Positions 25,756 through 34,599 of a stretch of DNA of 64,000 bases are shown here, in pieces. The first letter of the stretch is position 1. Each line of letters starts with the position of its first letter. Position numbers and translations under genes: made by a program. Source of the DNA: an uncultured Rhodospirillaceae bacterium. Its GTDB lineage: Bacteria; Pseudomonadota; Alphaproteobacteria; Azospirillales; Azospirillaceae. Location of the stretch: the NCBI GenBank assembly GCA_937927415.1, contig CALBDS010000003.1, positions 1 to 64,000 of the forward strand, given 5' to 3'. A model generated the notes under the pieces. That model was not told the origin of the DNA. It was given only the letters and a program-made list of their open reading frames with translations, and searched no databases.

Positions 25756-27383
25756 CACACGACGGCTGTCGTGGCCGGGGCGGGGGCCAGCGCGGCGGCC
25801 GGTCCGCCGTTGCCGTTCTTGCTCAAGCGCACGGCCTCCGCCTCCCGCCGGGTGGCGTCGGCCAGCCGGGTGACCTCGACCATGGTGACGGCGATTTCCT
25901 CGCTGGCGGCGGCGTTGGCGTTGGAGATTTCGATCAGCCGCTGCAGGCTCTGTTCGATCTGGCGCAGCACCGCCCCCTGCTCTTCCATGGAGCGCGCGAT
26001 GTCTTCGGACAGGCTGTCGGTTTCGGTGATGGCGCCTGCCACCCGCTGCATCACCGCGCTGACGTCGGTGGCGATGGTGATGCCGTTCTGGATGCGCTCG
26101 CCGCTGTCGGCGGCCAGCAGGGCGATTTCCTGGGCAAGATCGGCGGTCTGCTGGGCCAGATTGCCCACCTCCTCCGCCACCACCGAGAATCCGCGGCCGT
26201 GTTCGCCGGCGCGCGCCGCTTCGATGGCGGCGTTCAGGGACAGGATGTTCGACCGGGTGGCCAGTTCGCCGATGCTCTGGGTGATGCTGTTGATGCGGGC
26301 GGAGGTGACGGCGATTTCCTGCACCGCGCCGGTCATCGCCTCGATCTGGCCGAGGCCGGAGGACAGGCGGGTCGCCGCTTCCCGCGAACGGTCCTTGGCC
26401 GACAGGCTGACCGACGCGATGGTCCCGATGATGGACGAGGTGCGCGTGACGCTGGACGAGATGGTTTCCACCGACTGCACCTGACGCTGCGAGCCGCCCG
26501 ACACCTGTTCGGCGGCGGCGGCGGCCTGTCCGGTGGCGGCGGCCACCTGTTCGGCGGCGGCGACGGCACGGCGGGACAGTTCGTCGGCGTTGCGCAGGGT
26601 GGTTTTGAGCAATTCGCAGACCTGGGCCACCTGCCCGATCTCATCGCCCCGGCGGGTGCCTTCGACGGGATGGTCCAGGTCGCCGGCCAGCAGCGCGCGG
26701 GCCGTGGCGATCAGCCGGCCCAGCGGATTGACGACGCTGGCGCGCAGATAGGCGAAGGCCAGCACGAACACCAGCGCCAGCGCCCCGGCCACCGCCGCCG
26801 TCACCTGCACGGCCGACGCACGGGCGTTGTCGAAGGCGGCACGGCCCCGCTGCTGCCCGCGGGCCATCGCCTCGTCAATGCGCGAGGCCAGCAGGCCGTC
26901 GAACTCCTCCACCGCCGCGGCGACGGTCCGCCCGCTTTCCCGCACACCGTCGGTCAGGGCGCCGTCGGGCTGTTCCAGCCGGGTGGCGATCAGCGATTCC
27001 AGCCGGCGCGTCATCCGGTCGAACGCCTGCCGGATCACCTTGAAATCATCACCGGCATCGCGGGCCAGCCGTTCGGATTCGGCAAGCTGGTCCAGGAACA
27101 CCCCGCTCTTTTCCCGCAGCCGCACCATGGTCTGGCGGGCGCGGAAACCGCTCGACTCGATCAGGGCTTCGGCGGCCAGCCGGCCCACGGCGTTGGCGGT
27201 CACCCGCGAGCGGGTCAGCCACAGCAGCGATTCCCCATCGCCGTTGATGACCGTGCTCAGTTCCGCTTCCGCCGCCCCCTGGATGCCGCTCATCCGCGTC
27301 AGCCCCACGGCCAGCGATGCCGCCAGCACGGCCAGGATCACGAAAACCTTGCCGATCAGGGGCACGGAACCGAACATGTTCAT
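25755..27383 (-). CDS. Methyl-accepting chemotaxis protein 2
   Basis: A 542-residue receptor with TM1 about 9-28, a four-helix-type periplasmic region, TM2 about 196-221, a HAMP segment (NPLGRLIATARALLAGDLDHPVEG) and a signalling domain with tip RSNILSLNAAIEAARAGEHGRGFSVVAEEV split near 374-403. It lacks a CheR-binding C-terminal motif. It lies 11 nt after the first response regulator gene and its stop overlaps the next start. It probably senses a small periplasmic ligand or an oxidative/energy signal; nothing in the sequence tells which. Confidence 0.9.
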   Translation of the reverse strand: MNMFGSVPLIGKVFVILAVLAASLAVGLTRMSGIQGAAEAELSTVINGDGESLLWLTRSRVTANAVGRLAAEALIESSGFRARQTMVRLREKSGVFLDQLAESERLARDAGDDFKVIRQAFDRMTRRLESLIATRLEQPDGALTDGVRESGRTVAAAVEEFDGLLASRIDEAMARGQQRGRAAFDNARASAVQVTAAVAGALALVFVLAFAYLRASVVNPLGRLIATARALLAGDLDHPVEGTRRGDEIGQVAQVCELLKTTLRNADELSRRAVAAAEQVAAATGQAAAAAEQVSGGSQRQVQSVETISSSVTRTSSIIGTIASVSLSAKDRSREAATRLSSGLGQIEAMTGAVQEIAVTSARINSITQSIGELATRSNILSLNAAIEAARAGEHGRGFSVVAEEVGNLAQQTADLAQEIALLAADSGERIQNGITIATDVSAVMQRVAGAITETDSLSEDIARSMEEQGAVLRQIEQSLQRLIEISNANAAASEEIAVTMVEVTRLADATRREAEAVRLSKNGNGGPAAALAPAPATTAVV

Positions 27384-27394
27384 CCGGCTGTCCT

Positions 27395-27784
27395 TCAGGT
27401 GAGTTTGCCGATGGCCGCTTCGACCCGGACCTTCAGGTCCCTGACCGCAACGGGCTTGCGCAGAAACAGCCGGACCCCGGCGGCAATCGCCGTCTTGACC
27501 GAGCTTTCCTCGGCGTTTCCGGTGACCATGATGACGGGAAGCTTGGCGGTTTTCGGATTCCGGCGCAACGCCTTGAACAGCGTCAGCCCGTCCGTGCCCG
27601 GCATGTTCCAGTCCAGCGTGACCAGATCATAGGTGTTGGACAGGATCAGGTCGGCCGCCGTCACCGCCGATGTGGCGACATCCACCTTCCGCACGCCAAG
27701 CTGGGCAAAGGCGTAGCGGTGGATCTTCAGCATGCTGTCCTGATCGTCCACGCACAGAACGCGCACCTGATCCGCCTTGGGCAT
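27395..27784 (-). CDS. CheY-like single-domain response regulator
   Basis: A 129-residue receiver domain: acidic pair in LCVDDQDSM, phospho-Asp in LVTLDWNMPGTDG, Thr in IMVTGNA and Lys in FLRKPVA. The start at 27784 is chosen because AAGGA is well spaced there; an ATG 9 nt upstream is possible but has the ribosome site directly against it. First gene of the chemosensory operon, preceded by AT-rich DNA (27850-27925) that must hold the operon promoter. It is the likely diffusible output of the CheA phosphorelay. Confidence 0.88.
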   Translation of the reverse strand: MPKADQVRVLCVDDQDSMLKIHRYAFAQLGVRKVDVATSAVTAADLILSNTYDLVTLDWNMPGTDGLTLFKALRRNPKTAKLPVIMVTGNAEESSVKTAIAAGVRLFLRKPVAVRDLKVRVEAAIGKLT

Positions 27785-27931
27785 GGTTCCCATCCTTCGC
27801 GTTGGCGCCGGCAACGCCGATGACCGCCCGGTTCCGCGCGGGCGACCGCATAAATAGCATATTTCGGCAAAAAATCGATCAAATCGTCGATAAAGACCCT
27901 TAAGGATAAAAAATCTTAACAACACAGCAGG

Positions 27932-30715
27932 TCAGCCGTCCGCGTCCCCGCCACGGGTCAGAGCCAGCCCCCGGCGGGGGCAATAGCGGATGCGCTGGTT
28001 GCGGACGTCGGGCAGAGGATCGCTGAACCACACCTCGCCGTCACGCCGGGTCAGGAACACCACACAGCCGCGGTCGCGGATCTTTCCCTGCTCCCTGGTC
28101 AGGGTGGCGGACAGGGCCTCGTCCCATGCCGTGTGATCCTTCGGAAGGGCCGGGGAAACGGGGCTGCGGCACTGCGAATCCTCGATGGACGGGGCACCGT
28201 CCGGATCCAGGCCCAGCAGACGGGGAACCCCACCCTCCACCACCGCCAGGATGACCGTGTGGCTGTCGATCAGGCGGGTGCGGGGTTCCCCCTGAAGGGT
28301 GTCGGGGGTGGAAGACCCGTCGCCCCAATCCTCCTGAAAGCCGGTGCGGAAGGACAGGCGGGCTTCCGCCCCCAACTGGCGTTCGGCCTGCATTTCCCCT
28401 TCGGCGGCGTCGTGGCGAGCCAGCAGGGCCGGGGGCACGCCCTGCGGCTCGGGGGCATAGACCGCTTCCATCAGGGCGCGCACGTCGCGGGCGGGCACAA
28501 AGGCGCCATCCCCCGCGGCCCCGCCGGGAATGCGTTCCGGATGCAGCAAATACAGGGCTGACAGCCACAGGCGGGCATCGTCGCGGTAAACCTTGGCGGC
28601 GCGGGGGAACAGGCGGGCGTACCACCCCGCGGCCGGAGCGTCCAGCGGTGGGGTCAGCAGCACAACCGGACCGCCGTCGGGGCGCCGCTCCACCCTGTCG
28701 GGCGACAGGGCGCCGTCGGGGGTGCGGGCGTGACGGCGGCGGCGGCCCAGCCGCTGGATCAGGGAATCGGCCGGGGCCAGATCCATCACCATCTCGTCGG
28801 CGTCCAGATCCAGGCTCTGTTCAGCGGCCTGGGTGGCGATCAGCAGCCGCCCCCGCCGGGCCGCCGGATCGGCGTTCTTGTCGAACACGGCGTCCACCGC
28901 CGCGTCCCGGACCGCCCGGTCCGCCGGCAGGTAGCGGGCGTGGTACAGCAGCGGGTCGTACCCGGCCAGCCGCTCCCACGCCGCCACCGCATCGTCCACC
29001 GTGTTGCGGAACCAGATAACGCTGCGCCCGGCGGCCAGCCAAGCGGCGATGCGCGTTTCCACCGCCGCTTCGCTGTGGACGGCTTCGAAGCGGACCGGGC
29101 GGGTGCCGGGACCGGGGGGCGGGTCCACCGGATGCTGGGCGATGCCCTGCTGGCTGACCAGGGTCAGCAGCGGATAGGCGCCGGGGCGGGTGCGCCCGGT
29201 CATGGCCGCCACATCCTCCCACCCGGCCCCCTGGGCATAGGCGCGGATCAGGGCGGCCCGCGGCCCGCTGGGCAAGGTGGCCGACATCAGCACCACCGGA
29301 TCCCCCATGCGCCCCTGCCAGCGCAGCAGGGATTCCAGCAGCGCCTGCATGTAGCTGTCATAGGCGTGCACCTCGTCCACCACCAGCACCTTGCGCCACA
29401 ACCCGGCCAGCCGCACCGTGGCGAAGCGTGCCCGCAACGCGCCGGCCAGCGCCTGATCCACCGTTCCCACTCCCAATTCGGCCAGCAGCGACCGCAGGGC
29501 GGTTTCCACAAACCACGCCGCGGCGTGCCCCTCCCCCTCCTCCACACCGGCACGGGTGGGGGCCTGGCGGAACACCGGGCTTCGGAGCCGGCGGCTGTGA
29601 GCCAGCACCGTCTGGGGCGTTTGCCGGAACAGGGCATCCCCGAACGGCAGCGTCTCACCAGCGTCGGGCGAGCGAACGAATTTGCGCGCGAAGGCCTTGT
29701 CGGCGGTCACCATGGTGGGCAGGCCGACATAGGCGCCGTTGGCCCGTCCGAACGCCACCAGCCGCTGGACGATCAGGTCGCCGGCTTCGGTCTTGCCCGC
29801 CCCGGTCAGATCCTCGATGACCACCAGCAGCGGCCCGTCGGGCAGCGCCTCGGCGGTGAACAGCCGGTCGGCCAGGGCCTGGAGCGGCGTCGGCACCGGC
29901 GGCACGCCGTCGCGGGTCAGAGCGGGGAACAGCTCGACGAAGCTGGCCGGCGGCTGCGGCGGCAGTTCGCGGAACAGGGCGGGGGCAACCATGTCCAGCA
30001 GGTCCGCCGCCTTGGGCAGAGCCTTCGTCCGCCAATAGGTGCCCAGATCCTCCGGCGTGCTCTGATACGGAATACTGTCGTGCGACCCCAGCCAGTCGCA
30101 CAGGGTGAACAGGCCGTTCAGCAGCGGCGACAGCCGGTCCAGCCCGTCAGGGTCCGGCAGCCCCCGGCACCAGGAAAACAGCCCCGCCACCGCAACCGCC
30201 GTCTCACACCCGATCGCCGCGTCATCGGAGGTCAGAAGTCCGGCACGGCGCAACAGCCCCAAGGATTCCGTCTCGGCCGGCGGACGGCCGTGATGCCCGG
30301 TCGCCAGCGCCAGAAGCTGGGTATGCCTGAGCCACGTCGGCAGGTCCGCCGGCCACCCCGCCGCCGCGGTCAAGGCCGGCAGGTGGGCGCACAGGATGGC
30401 CTGTCCCAGCGCGTCGTGGCGGAGGGGATAGGGTTTCTTACCCGTGATGCGCAACCCCACATCCTTGGCCGCGGAAACATTGAGAGCCTGAAAGCTCACG
30501 GCCACTTTGCCGATGTCGTGCAGAGCCAGCAGCGTCAGCAGCATGGCGCGGGCGTCCTCCGGCGCCATCCCCAGCCCCTCGGCCAGGGCGGCCAGCAGCC
30601 GGGGCCGGCGCTCCAACCCCACGGCCAGCACCGCCGCCACATCCAGAAGATGAAACGGAAGCAGGTGCGGCGGCCCCGGCCGGAGCGATTTGCCCCACCG
30701 CTGGAAGATGCTCAT
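27932..30715 (-). CDS. cas3: Type I-E CRISPR nuclease/helicase Cas3
   Basis: A 927-residue protein with an N-terminal HD nuclease (His22 in LPFHLLDVAAV, His66-Asp67 in LALHDIGK) and an SF2 helicase: Walker A-like DLTGAGKTEAG near residue 300, DEVH box (VVDEVHAYD) near 445, SATLP and QAAEQSLD motifs, and the C-terminal Arg-rich motif LIQRLGRRRRH. It is recruited by Cascade to unwind and degrade target DNA. Length and domain order fit E. coli Cas3 (888). It is transcribed away from the Cascade genes, sharing their 137-bp upstream region. Motifs appear complete, so it should be active. Confidence 0.96.
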   Translation of the reverse strand: MSIFQRWGKSLRPGPPHLLPFHLLDVAAVLAVGLERRPRLLAALAEGLGMAPEDARAMLLTLLALHDIGKVAVSFQALNVSAAKDVGLRITGKKPYPLRHDALGQAILCAHLPALTAAAGWPADLPTWLRHTQLLALATGHHGRPPAETESLGLLRRAGLLTSDDAAIGCETAVAVAGLFSWCRGLPDPDGLDRLSPLLNGLFTLCDWLGSHDSIPYQSTPEDLGTYWRTKALPKAADLLDMVAPALFRELPPQPPASFVELFPALTRDGVPPVPTPLQALADRLFTAEALPDGPLLVVIEDLTGAGKTEAGDLIVQRLVAFGRANGAYVGLPTMVTADKAFARKFVRSPDAGETLPFGDALFRQTPQTVLAHSRRLRSPVFRQAPTRAGVEEGEGHAAAWFVETALRSLLAELGVGTVDQALAGALRARFATVRLAGLWRKVLVVDEVHAYDSYMQALLESLLRWQGRMGDPVVLMSATLPSGPRAALIRAYAQGAGWEDVAAMTGRTRPGAYPLLTLVSQQGIAQHPVDPPPGPGTRPVRFEAVHSEAAVETRIAAWLAAGRSVIWFRNTVDDAVAAWERLAGYDPLLYHARYLPADRAVRDAAVDAVFDKNADPAARRGRLLIATQAAEQSLDLDADEMVMDLAPADSLIQRLGRRRRHARTPDGALSPDRVERRPDGGPVVLLTPPLDAPAAGWYARLFPRAAKVYRDDARLWLSALYLLHPERIPGGAAGDGAFVPARDVRALMEAVYAPEPQGVPPALLARHDAAEGEMQAERQLGAEARLSFRTGFQEDWGDGSSTPDTLQGEPRTRLIDSHTVILAVVEGGVPRLLGLDPDGAPSIEDSQCRSPVSPALPKDHTAWDEALSATLTREQGKIRDRGCVVFLTRRDGEVWFSDPLPDVRNQRIRYCPRRGLALTRGGDADG

Positions 30716-30752
30716 CAGGCAAAAACCCTTGTCGATTGAATTTTACAAAGGC

Positions 30753-30803
30753 ATAATACACGCAATCAGCGTCTTATGAAATTCAGAACAAACCCTTATA
30801 AGA
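30753..30803. promoter_or_regulatory. Overlapping divergent promoters of cas3 and the Cascade operon
   Basis: Plus strand: TTATGA (30775-30780), 17-nt spacer, TATAAG (30798-30803), reading toward cas8e. Minus strand: TTCATA (complement 30777-30782), 18-nt spacer, TATTAT (complement 30753-30758), reading toward cas3. The two -35 boxes overlap, so polymerase binding may be mutually exclusive. Based on consensus likeness only. Confidence 0.35.
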
Positions 30804-30852
30804 ACAATCATGATGCGCGCAATGTGAAGTCTTGCCGCGTCAAGGGGGAGTC

Positions 30853-32616
30853 ATGCCTCCAGCCACGCTTTCTTTCTTCACGCAGCCGATTCCGGTGACC
30901 CGGCGGCGGTCGGGGCCGGGATTCGCCGCGCCGCTCACCATCACGGAACAGTATGATGACGACCCCGTGGTCGCGGTGCGGCTGGGGCATCCGCTGGCGG
31001 ACCGCGGGTTCGAATTCCTGATGCGGGATATCCTGCAAGCGGCCATGGCCCCGCCGTCGCTCGATCGTTGGGGAGAGTCGCTGCTGACGCCCCCCACGCC
31101 GGAGGCGCTGGAACGGCTGCTGGCCCCCTATGCGGATGCCTTCGTCATCGACCACCCGGCGCACCCGGCCCTGCAGGTACGGCCCGCCGCCGCCCGGCTG
31201 GCCGAGGCCGCGGCGGCCAAGAAGCCGGCGGGCAAACGCCGTTCCGCCCCGGCCAGCGAAGAGGATGAGGACAGCGAGGAGGAAGACGGCCTGCAGCCCA
31301 TCGCCACCCTGCTGCCCGATGCCCCGACCGGCGAAGCGGTGAAGCAGGACAGCGATTTCTTCGTCCACCGGGGGGCCGTGACCGCCATCGGGGCCGGGGC
31401 GATCCTGCCCGTGCTGTATGCCCATATGGTGCTGTTCCCGCCGGGGGGCGGGGGGTATCTGGGGCTACCGCACGGGGCCGACAGCATCAAGTTCCAGATG
31501 GTCGGCACCACCTTGTGGGAAACGCTGTGGCTCAACGTGCTGACCCGGAACGCCCAGGGCATGGGGGATGCCCCCTGGCCCGCCCCGGCCGACGCCGGCA
31601 CGTTCCCGTGGCTCGACGCCGGGCTGGCCGACCTGCCGCTGGGCCGCCGGGATCCGGCAGCGAAGCGGATCATGGAACGCGCCCAGGTGCACCCCGCCCA
31701 CATCCCCATGCCGCGCCGCTACCGGCTGGCGCCGCCGGAGCCGGGCCGCTGCAGCCTGACCGGGATGGACGGGCCGGTCTTCACCGGCTACAGCCGTTGG
31801 CCCCAGGGGCTGGCCTATCAGCCGCGGGGCTGGTGGGCGCCGTTCGCCGTGCGCATCGATCTGGTGGAAAAGCCCGCGGAGCCGCCGAGGTTCCTGCGCG
31901 CCCGCGGCCCCCTGCGCTTCGACGACTGGCTGGAAACCGCGCTGCGGAAAGAGGACACGATCATCGGCAAGGGGGCGACGGCCAAGCGGCGCCAACCGCC
32001 GCCGGTCCTGCGCCAGTTCCTGAGTGCGGCGGAAACCCATCCCCACATCATAACCGCCCTGTCGCAGCGCACCGGAACCGCCACCACCGCCCTGGCCGAA
32101 GGGGGGGCGCTGCGGGTGCGGGCCTGCGCCCAATTCCTCTACAGCAAGGCGGTGGGGGGCATGAGCCAGCGGGAGTTGCCGGTGTTCCACCTGCCGCCGG
32201 AGGTCCGGGACTGGCTGGGCCAGGAAACCGCCCGGACGCTGGAGCGGGTGGGGGCAATGGCCGGCTGCCTTGCCGCGGCGGCCCGCAACGCCCACCGCCT
32301 CGGCCGGCGCGAAGGGGCGGCGGCGGTCGCCGACCATCTGCGCAACGGGCTGATGGCCGCCATGGACGGGCCGGTGCTGGATGGCATCGCCCGGCTGGCC
32401 GATGCCATCCGCACCACCCCGGAGGAACAGGCCCGCTTCACTGCCGCCAACCGGGTGCGGGGCGACATCTTGGCCCAGGCCCGCACGACCGCCATCGACC
32501 TGTACGACGGGGCCTTTCCCGTCACCGGCACCGGGGCGAAGGACTCGCTTCTCGCCGAGGAGCGGGCGCTGCTGATCGTGCGCCTGTCCGTCATCTTCAC
32601 AACAGGGACACAGTAA
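30853..32616 (+). CDS. cas8e: Cascade large subunit Cas8e (Cse1/CasA)
   Basis: A 587-residue protein recognisable as Cse1 by its order of motifs (DRGFEFLMRDILQAA-type N-terminus, the HRGAVTAIG/YLGLPHGADSIKF region, QPRGWWAPFAVR, and the C-terminal helical bundle from ~430). It recognises the PAM and recruits Cas3. The start at 30853 has AAGGGGGAG upstream. It is ~85 residues longer than E. coli Cse1 (502). Part of the excess is a charged low-complexity insert at about 119-147: a Lys/Arg patch (AAKKPAGKRR) followed by an acidic run (SEEDEDSEEEDG). Confidence 0.93.
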   Translation: MPPATLSFFTQPIPVTRRRSGPGFAAPLTITEQYDDDPVVAVRLGHPLADRGFEFLMRDILQAAMAPPSLDRWGESLLTPPTPEALERLLAPYADAFVIDHPAHPALQVRPAAARLAEAAAAKKPAGKRRSAPASEEDEDSEEEDGLQPIATLLPDAPTGEAVKQDSDFFVHRGAVTAIGAGAILPVLYAHMVLFPPGGGGYLGLPHGADSIKFQMVGTTLWETLWLNVLTRNAQGMGDAPWPAPADAGTFPWLDAGLADLPLGRRDPAAKRIMERAQVHPAHIPMPRRYRLAPPEPGRCSLTGMDGPVFTGYSRWPQGLAYQPRGWWAPFAVRIDLVEKPAEPPRFLRARGPLRFDDWLETALRKEDTIIGKGATAKRRQPPPVLRQFLSAAETHPHIITALSQRTGTATTALAEGGALRVRACAQFLYSKAVGGMSQRELPVFHLPPEVRDWLGQETARTLERVGAMAGCLAAAARNAHRLGRREGAAAVADHLRNGLMAAMDGPVLDGIARLADAIRTTPEEQARFTAANRVRGDILAQARTTAIDLYDGAFPVTGTGAKDSLLAEERALLIVRLSVIFTTGTQ

Positions 32617-32620
32617 GGCC

Positions 32621-33292
32621 ATGTCCGATGTTTCCACGACCCCGGAGGCGGACCCGGTCGCCGTCTGGCACGAGGATCTGCAAAATGCGCGGATGCGCGG
32701 CGACCGTGCCGCCCTGCGCCGCGCCCAAACGCCGGCGGATGCCGATGGAATCGGGGCGCTCTACACGCTGCTCTGGTCCTGGAAGCCGGGCATCCCGCGG
32801 GGCAGCTTCACCAACAGCATGGTGGAAATCGCCGCCCGCACCGCGCTGGCGGTCGCCATGATCGACACCGACACCACCCCGGAACCGGACACCCCGCCGG
32901 ATGGAAAAGAGGCGGCGGCAACGCAAACCGGGGAGACGACACCCCAAAAGAAGAAAATCCGCAACGGCGATGCCCTGGGCCGCGCCCTGGCGGCCCTCGA
33001 CCCGCGCCGGAACGACAAAAATCCCCGCTACAGCCAGGACCGGCTGCGACGGCTGCTGTCGGCGGAGGATCCCGACGAATTCCTGCGGCTGCTGCGCAGC
33101 GCCATCCTTCAGTTGGACCGGGCGGCCCCGGTGACCGACGTGAGCCGGGTGATGGAGGCATGGCATCACCCCGACGCGCGGGCAAAGGTGCGGCGCCAGA
33201 TCTTCCTGTCTTATTTCGCAGCACTTCCCCTGCCGGACTCCATCGAGACGCCGGACACCACCGACACCACCGACGCCGGAGACGACCAATGA
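32621..33292 (+). CDS. cse2: Cascade small subunit Cse2 (CasB)
   Basis: A 223-residue helical protein (MSDVSTTPEADPVAVWHEDL...), longer than E. coli Cse2 (160). The conserved features are the N-terminal helices with DRAALRRAQTPADADG and the C-terminal basic helices ARAKVRRQIFLSYF. Between the two halves is a low-complexity linker at about 84-113 (Pro/Asp/Thr-rich, then QKKK). Two copies normally stabilise the crRNA-target hybrid. It follows cas8e by 4 nt and overlaps cas7e by 4 nt. Confidence 0.88.
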   Translation: MSDVSTTPEADPVAVWHEDLQNARMRGDRAALRRAQTPADADGIGALYTLLWSWKPGIPRGSFTNSMVEIAARTALAVAMIDTDTTPEPDTPPDGKEAAATQTGETTPQKKKIRNGDALGRALAALDPRRNDKNPRYSQDRLRRLLSAEDPDEFLRLLRSAILQLDRAAPVTDVSRVMEAWHHPDARAKVRRQIFLSYFAALPLPDSIETPDTTDTTDAGDDQ

Positions 33293-34599
33293 CCGACCGC
33301 CTTCCCCCCTCCGCCCCCTCGCCCGCCCGGCCGGATGTTCTGCAATTCCACACCCTGACCATCTTCCCGCCCCACAACGTCAACCGTGACGAGGACGGGC
33401 GGCCGAAGACCTGTCTGCTGGGAACGGCGGTGCGCGGGCGCATCTCCAGCCAGGCGAAAAAGCGCGCGCTGCGCTTCGCCCCCCATTTCCCCGCCACCCA
33501 GCGGGCCACCCGCACGCGCGAAGGCGGGCTTTTGACCTTCAACCGCCTGACGGAGGCCGGGATCGACAGGGCACAGGCGGCGTGGGCCGGGCTGGCGGTG
33601 AACATGGCGCTGGGGGGCGGCGGCAAGGTCCCCACCCTGGAGGATGCCGAAAAGCTGCTGGGCAGCGGCAAGAAGAACAAGGGCAAAGGCAAGGGCAAGA
33701 AGGCCGAGGTTCCGGCGGAAACCGTGGCGGAGGCTCCCCCCTCGCAGGAGGACATCGAGAAGGCCCTGTGCACCGGCCAGGGGCTGGTGGTCAGCGTGCG
33801 CGAATTCGCCCGCCTGGAGGAGGCGCTCACCACCCTGATCGACGCCTGGACGACGGCCCCGGCGGATTTCGCCACCACTCTGGAGGAATGGGTCAAGCGC
33901 GTGTGCCGCGACAAGCTGCTGACCCACGCCGACCATGACCTGGACACGGCTCTGTTCGGGCGCATGGTCGCCACCGACGCGGCCTTCAACGTGGAAGCGG
34001 CCTGCGCCGTCAGCCACGCCTTCACCACCCACCTCTTCAAGACCGAAGAGGATTACTTCTCCGCCGGGGAGGAGCTGAACCTGCGGGGCGGGACCGGGGC
34101 GGCGATCACCAGCTACGCCTTTTTCGGCGGCGGCATCTATTACCAGCACGCGGTGCTGGACCGCGCCCACCTGCGCCTCACCCTGTCCCAGGGCCGCAGC
34201 GCCGACGAGGCCGAACGCCTGACCGACGAAGCGGTGGAGCAGTTCCTGACCGGCCTGCTGTACGCCCAGCCGCGGGGCAAGCGCAACAGCCACGCCAGCG
34301 ACGTGGCCGCCAGCTATGTGCTGGTGACGCGCGGCGGTGATCCGGCGCTCAATCTCGGGCTGGCCTTCCTCGACCCGGTGGGGCCGAAGGACGGGACGGA
34401 CCCCATGTCCGCCTCGATCAACCGCCTGAAGACGTTCCACGCGACGGCCCGCTCCGCCTATGGGCTGGGCAACGACGTGTGCATCTTCAACGCCTACCCC
34501 CCCGCCCGCCAGGGCAACGCCCCCCAGGGGGATGAGGTGTGGACGGAGGAGGCGTTGCGCCGCTTCGTCCTGGCGCCGGCCGTGGAGCCGGCGGCATGA
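33289..34599 (+). CDS. cas7e: Cascade backbone subunit Cas7e (Cse4/CasC)
   Basis: A 436-residue protein with typical Cas7e sequence: FHTLTIFPPHNVNRDEDGRPK near 20-40, GRISSQAKKRALR near 50-62, and later ATDAAFNVEAACAVSHAFTTH and PRGKRNSHAS. Six copies coat the crRNA. At ~73 residues more than E. coli Cas7e (363), part of the excess is a Lys-rich insert at about 126-155 (SGKKNKGKGKGKKAE then a Pro/Glu tail). The start is in the ATGA overlap with cse2. Confidence 0.94.
   Translation: MTDRLPPSAPSPARPDVLQFHTLTIFPPHNVNRDEDGRPKTCLLGTAVRGRISSQAKKRALRFAPHFPATQRATRTREGGLLTFNRLTEAGIDRAQAAWAGLAVNMALGGGGKVPTLEDAEKLLGSGKKNKGKGKGKKAEVPAETVAEAPPSQEDIEKALCTGQGLVVSVREFARLEEALTTLIDAWTTAPADFATTLEEWVKRVCRDKLLTHADHDLDTALFGRMVATDAAFNVEAACAVSHAFTTHLFKTEEDYFSAGEELNLRGGTGAAITSYAFFGGGIYYQHAVLDRAHLRLTLSQGRSADEAERLTDEAVEQFLTGLLYAQPRGKRNSHASDVAASYVLVTRGGDPALNLGLAFLDPVGPKDGTDPMSASINRLKTFHATARSAYGLGNDVCIFNAYPPARQGNAPQGDEVWTEEALRRFVLAPAVEPAA

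Noticed and set aside
27785..27931. Defined promoter for the chemosensory operon
   Set aside because: TTGATC and TATGCT-like boxes are visible on the minus strand but the spacing (15 nt) is poor, so no specific promoter is claimed.
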